Source of the DNA: DASPXY01 sp038227745
GTDB taxonomy: Bacteria; Planctomycetota; Planctomycetia; Gemmatales; Gemmataceae
Direction: 5' to 3'
DNA: 15,909 nt
NCBI GenBank assembly: GCA_038227745.1
Contig: JBBRPS010000140.1
Coordinates: forward strand, 1 to 15,909
The translations under genes were made by a program, and so were the position numbers. How positions within the stretch are numbered: position 1 is the stretch's first letter; every line of letters starts with the position of its first letter. Positions 12,959 to 15,909 of the stretch are shown piece by piece. The notes under the pieces were generated by a model. It searched no databases, was not told the origin of the DNA, and saw only the letters and a list, made by a program, of their open reading frames with translations.

Positions 12959-15214
12959 ATGTTACCCGCTTCTATCCGGAGGGCGCTGGCACTGCTGGCC
13001 CTGCTCGGCGCCTCCGCCATGCCGTTGTCCGCCCAGGAATCGACCGTCGAGGACCGCCCGAAACCGTTCGCGCCGCTGCGGCCGCAAACCCAGGAGGAGC
13101 GCGACCGGCGCGAGGCGCTCGAACAGTACGCCCTCGGGCTGCTCTGTCAGCGCGCGGACCGCATCCTCGAAGCCCTCGCCGCCTTCGAGAAGGCCGCCAA
13201 ACTCGACCCAAAAGCCCCGGCCGTCTACCGCGCCCTCGTTCCCCTGCAACTCGTCCTGGAACGGCACGCCGAGGCGCTCGCGTCCACGCGCAAGGTGCTG
13301 GAGCTGGAGCCGGGCGACTTCGAGACGTGGTACATCTATGCCCGGGAGCTGCGCGTCAAGGGGCAGTTCAAGGAAGCCTGCGCGGCGCTGCGCAAGGGGC
13401 TGGCCTGCCCCGAGATCAAGGACCGGCCGGAGACCATGCACCAGTTCCATATCGACCTGGGGCTGCTCCACGAGCGGACGCGCGACTTCGCGGCGGCGGC
13501 GGCGGCGTTCCAGGAAGCGGCGCGGCTGCTGGAGCACCCGGACCACCACGGCGAGTTCGGGAACTTCACGCGCGCGGAGACCGCGGCGCGCCTCGCCGAG
13601 ACCCACGAGCGCGTCGGCCGCAATTTCCTGGAGGCGAAGAAGTACGCCGAGGCGGTCGCCGCCTTCCAGAAAGCCCAGGCGGGCAATCCCGAGACCGCTG
13701 GACGGCTCAACCTCAACCTCGCCCAGGTCTGCAAGCAGATGGGCAAGCACCCCGAGGCTCTGGCCTACGTGGACGCCTATCTTCGCCTGCAGCCCCAGGG
13801 CACCGACGCCTACGAGCTCAAGGCCGGCATCCTGGAAAAACTCGGCCGCGCCGGCGAGGTGCTGCCCTGGCTGGAGAAGGCGTCAGGGGACGACCGCTAC
13901 AACGTCCGGCTCAAGCTCCTCCTGGCGCGGCAGTACGGCCGGGCCGGGCAGGCCGAGCGGGCGGAGAAGATTTACGCCGGCCTGGCGGCCCAGTCACCGA
14001 CGCCGGAGATCTACAAGGATCTGTTCGCAGTGTATAAGGAGGAGAAGAACGGGCCGGCCAAGGCGCTGGCGGTGCTGGACCGGACGTTCTCCGTGGCCCG
14101 CGACCGGCAGGCGGCCGGCCAGGGGCTGGCGGCGGCGCAAGCGCGGGCGATGCTCCTGGCACTGCGCCAGGACCTGGTCCTGGCGCGCGGGCTGGTGCGC
14201 GCCGGTGGCGAGGCGGCGGGCAAGGCGAAGCTACAGTCGGAGACGTGGCAGATGCTGGCGGCGCTGGCGGACCGCGCGAAGGACACGGTATACGCGGAGC
14301 GCTTTTATCGCATGGCCCTGGGCGGGGTCACGGAAGAGGGCCGGACCGCCGTGTCCGCCGGGCTGCTGCGCGTGCTCTGGCAGGGCCGCAAGTTCACGGA
14401 GGTCGTGCAGGTCTGCCGCGACTGCCTGAAGACCGCCAAGGACGCCGACCGCGTCGTCTTCCAGACGGAGTTGGCGCGGGCGCTGGCCCGGCTCGACCGC
14501 TTCGACGAGGCGCTGACGGAGACCGACGAGGCATTGAAGGCAGCGGCGGTGTCGGACCGGCTCGGCGTGCGCCTGCTGCGCGTGCGCGTCCTGATCCAGG
14601 CCGAGCGTCACCCGCAGGCGGAGGCGGAGTGCCAGGCCCTGCTCAAGGAGTACACGGTCCCCGGCGAAACGCTGGAGCTGCGCTACCTTCTGGCGAGCGT
14701 CCACACGGCGAAGAAGGAGCACGCCAAGGCCGAGGAGCAGTTGAGCGAGTGCCTGCGGCTTGACCCCAGCAACGCGACGGTGAACAATGATTTGGGGTAT
14801 ATCTGGGCGGACCAGAACAAGAACCTCGACCGCGCGGAGGAGATGATCCGCAAGGCGATCGAGCTGGACCGCAAGCAGCGCAAGGGGCCGGCAGCCGTGG
14901 CGGAGGCGCAGGACGAGCAGGACAACGCGGCGTATATTGATAGCCTTGGGTGGGTGCTGTACCGCAAGGGTGACCTGGCCGGCGCCCGGCGCGAGCTGGA
15001 GAAAGCGGGGTCGCTGCCGGACGGTGAGGACCCGGTGATCTGGGACCACCTCGGCGACGTGTACCTGCGGCTGAACGAGCGAGACCGGGCGCGCGGCGCC
15101 TGGGAACGGGCGGCCCACTTCTACGAGCGGGACCGGCGCGGTAGAATGGACGGCCGGTACAGGGAACTGCAACAGAAACGCGAGCTCCTGAAAACGGAGA
15201 AACAACCTCGGTGA
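12959..15214 (+). CDS. Exported tetratricopeptide repeat (TPR) protein
   Basis: A 751-residue protein with an N-terminal signal peptide (MLPASIRRALALLALLGASA, then MPLSAQE), so probably periplasmic or envelope-associated. Almost the whole mature part is degenerate TPR helices, for example ALGLLCQRADRILEALAAFE with KAAKLDPKAP, and YAEAVAAFQKAQAGNPETAG. The last repeats are clearest: NNDLGYIWADQNKNLDRAEE, YIDSLGWVLYRKGDLAGARR and VIWDHLGDVYLRLNERDRAR. TPR arrays mediate protein-protein contacts; no enzymatic domain is visible, and the partner is unknown. ATG 12959 is preferred because it begins the signal peptide and follows GAGGGACAAGG; a GTG at 12875 would bury the signal peptide 28 residues in and sits almost at the predicted transcript start. 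Codon use drifts from C-ending to G-ending along the gene. Confidence 0.9.
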   Translation: MLPASIRRALALLALLGASAMPLSAQESTVEDRPKPFAPLRPQTQEERDRREALEQYALGLLCQRADRILEALAAFEKAAKLDPKAPAVYRALVPLQLVLERHAEALASTRKVLELEPGDFETWYIYARELRVKGQFKEACAALRKGLACPEIKDRPETMHQFHIDLGLLHERTRDFAAAAAAFQEAARLLEHPDHHGEFGNFTRAETAARLAETHERVGRNFLEAKKYAEAVAAFQKAQAGNPETAGRLNLNLAQVCKQMGKHPEALAYVDAYLRLQPQGTDAYELKAGILEKLGRAGEVLPWLEKASGDDRYNVRLKLLLARQYGRAGQAERAEKIYAGLAAQSPTPEIYKDLFAVYKEEKNGPAKALAVLDRTFSVARDRQAAGQGLAAAQARAMLLALRQDLVLARGLVRAGGEAAGKAKLQSETWQMLAALADRAKDTVYAERFYRMALGGVTEEGRTAVSAGLLRVLWQGRKFTEVVQVCRDCLKTAKDADRVVFQTELARALARLDRFDEALTETDEALKAAAVSDRLGVRLLRVRVLIQAERHPQAEAECQALLKEYTVPGETLELRYLLASVHTAKKEHAKAEEQLSECLRLDPSNATVNNDLGYIWADQNKNLDRAEEMIRKAIELDRKQRKGPAAVAEAQDEQDNAAYIDSLGWVLYRKGDLAGARRELEKAGSLPDGEDPVIWDHLGDVYLRLNERDRARGAWERAAHFYERDRRGRMDGRYRELQQKRELLKTEKQPR

Positions 15215-15218
15215 CGGG

Positions 15219-15243
15219 GCGGGCGGCGCTCCCGGCCGCCCGC
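15219..15243 (+). terminator. GC hairpin between the TPR gene and yebC
   Basis: GCGGGCGGC (15219-15227), loop GCTCCCG, GCCGCCCGC (15235-15243), five bases after the TPR stop. There is no T-run, and the yebC ribosome site begins 12 bases later, so read-through into yebC is possible. Confidence 0.45.
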
Positions 15244-15265
15244 AACGCACAGCGAAGGAGGAGCC

Positions 15266-15909
15266 ATGTCAGGCCATTCCCACTGGGCAACGATCAAGCA
15301 CAAGAAAGGCGCCATCGACGCCAAGCGCGGCAAGCTGTTCAGCAAGCTGAGCCGCGCGATCATCATCGCCGCACGCAACGGCGGCGGCGACCCGGAGATG
15401 AACCTCAAACTCCGCTACGCCATCGACAAGGCCCGCCAGGTGAGCATGCCGAAGGACAACATCGAGCGGGCCATCAAGCGCGGCACCGGCGAGATGGCGG
15501 GCGTGATCTTCGAGGAAATCCTCTACGAGGGCTATGGTCCGGGCGGCGTGGCGGTCATGGTCGAGGTGCTGACCGACAACCGCAACCGCACGAACGGCGA
15601 GGTCCGCAAGGTCTTCGAGCGTAGCGGCAGCAAAATGGGCAGCGCCGGCTGCGTCGGCTACCTCTTCGACCGCAAGGGCATCTTCACGGTGAGCGCCGTG
15701 GCGCAGGACGAGGACAAACTGCTGGAGATCGCCCTGGAGGCGGGGGCCGACGACGTCAAGCGCGACGAGGACAAGTTCCTGATTACTTGCGACCCGGCGT
15801 TGTTCGCGCAGGTGCAGGACGCGCTCGCCACGGCGGGGGTGAAGGCCGAAAACGCCGAGATCACCCACCTCCCGAAGGTCCCCAAGGACGTCAGCGTCGA
15901 GGACGGCAA
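15266..15909 (+). CDS. yebC: YebC/PmpR (TACO1) family protein, 3' end missing
   Basis: 214 codons before the window ends with no stop; the family is usually about 240-250 residues, so nearly all of it is here. The opening MSGHSHWATIKHKKGAIDAK is the family hallmark, followed by FSKLSRAIIIAARNGGGDPE, NLKLRYAIDKARQVSMPKDN, IERAIKRGTG and YEGYGPGGVAVMVEVLTDNR. Members have been described as DNA-binding transcriptional regulators and, in more recent work, as ribosome-associated factors that help translate proline-rich stalling sequences; I take the second from memory. AAGGAGGAG (15255-15263) before the ATG is a very strong ribosome site. In many bacteria yebC lies next to ruvC; what follows here is outside the window. 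Confidence 0.96.
   Translation, partial: MSGHSHWATIKHKKGAIDAKRGKLFSKLSRAIIIAARNGGGDPEMNLKLRYAIDKARQVSMPKDNIERAIKRGTGEMAGVIFEEILYEGYGPGGVAVMVEVLTDNRNRTNGEVRKVFERSGSKMGSAGCVGYLFDRKGIFTVSAVAQDEDKLLEIALEAGADDVKRDEDKFLITCDPALFAQVQDALATAGVKAENAEITHLPKVPKDVSVEDG

Noticed and set aside
12828..14429. 533-residue plus-strand frame overlapping the TPR gene
   Set aside because: Its translation is dominated by Arg, Pro and Ser. The overlapping frame has a signal peptide and clear TPR helices, so this one is spurious.

Overview
The window is a GC-rich bacterial chromosome segment that looks planctomycetal, probably Gemmataceae-like. This is inferred from a Ser/Thr kinase with the N-terminal extension common in that phylum, many perfect palindromes of a few recurring families between genes, and a proline tRNA with no encoded CCA. 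Most of the content is housekeeping. I see no phage, transposase, CRISPR array or obvious genomic island.

Left part (1-3381, plus strand): a small exported protein of unknown function whose leader is built on a heptamer repeat, tRNA-Pro(UGG) with its own promoter-like box, then a large soluble signalling protein. That protein joins a Ser/Thr kinase, a receiver domain and an HD-GYP phosphodiesterase in one chain. It ends at a strong palindrome shared with the convergent gene.

Middle-left (3390-4871, minus strand): a UbiA-family prenyltransferase (quinone synthesis) and a 99-residue stand-alone helix-hairpin-helix protein resembling the N-terminal domain of X-family DNA polymerases. They are separated by about 280 bases of palindromic tandem repeats. 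Divergent from these is an orphan MalK/UgpC-type ABC ATPase (5021-6232).

Centre (6353-11918, plus strand): after an intrinsic terminator comes the transcription/translation cluster nusA - infB - ylxP(DUF503) - rbfA. rimP, ylxR and ylxQ, often found here, are missing. Palindromes sit in every gap and probably shape mRNA ends or termination.

Right part (12042-15909, plus strand): a divergent endonuclease III-like protein that keeps the four-cysteine Fe-S loop and the catalytic Asp but has Tyr in place of the catalytic Lys; a long exported TPR protein; and yebC, cut by the window end.

The strongest candidates for something new are the kinase-receiver-HD-GYP fusion, the altered EndoIII-like protein, the orphan polymerase-X-like domain, and the intergenic palindrome families. 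An intragenic shift from C-ending to G-ending codons is also visible in at least two long genes.
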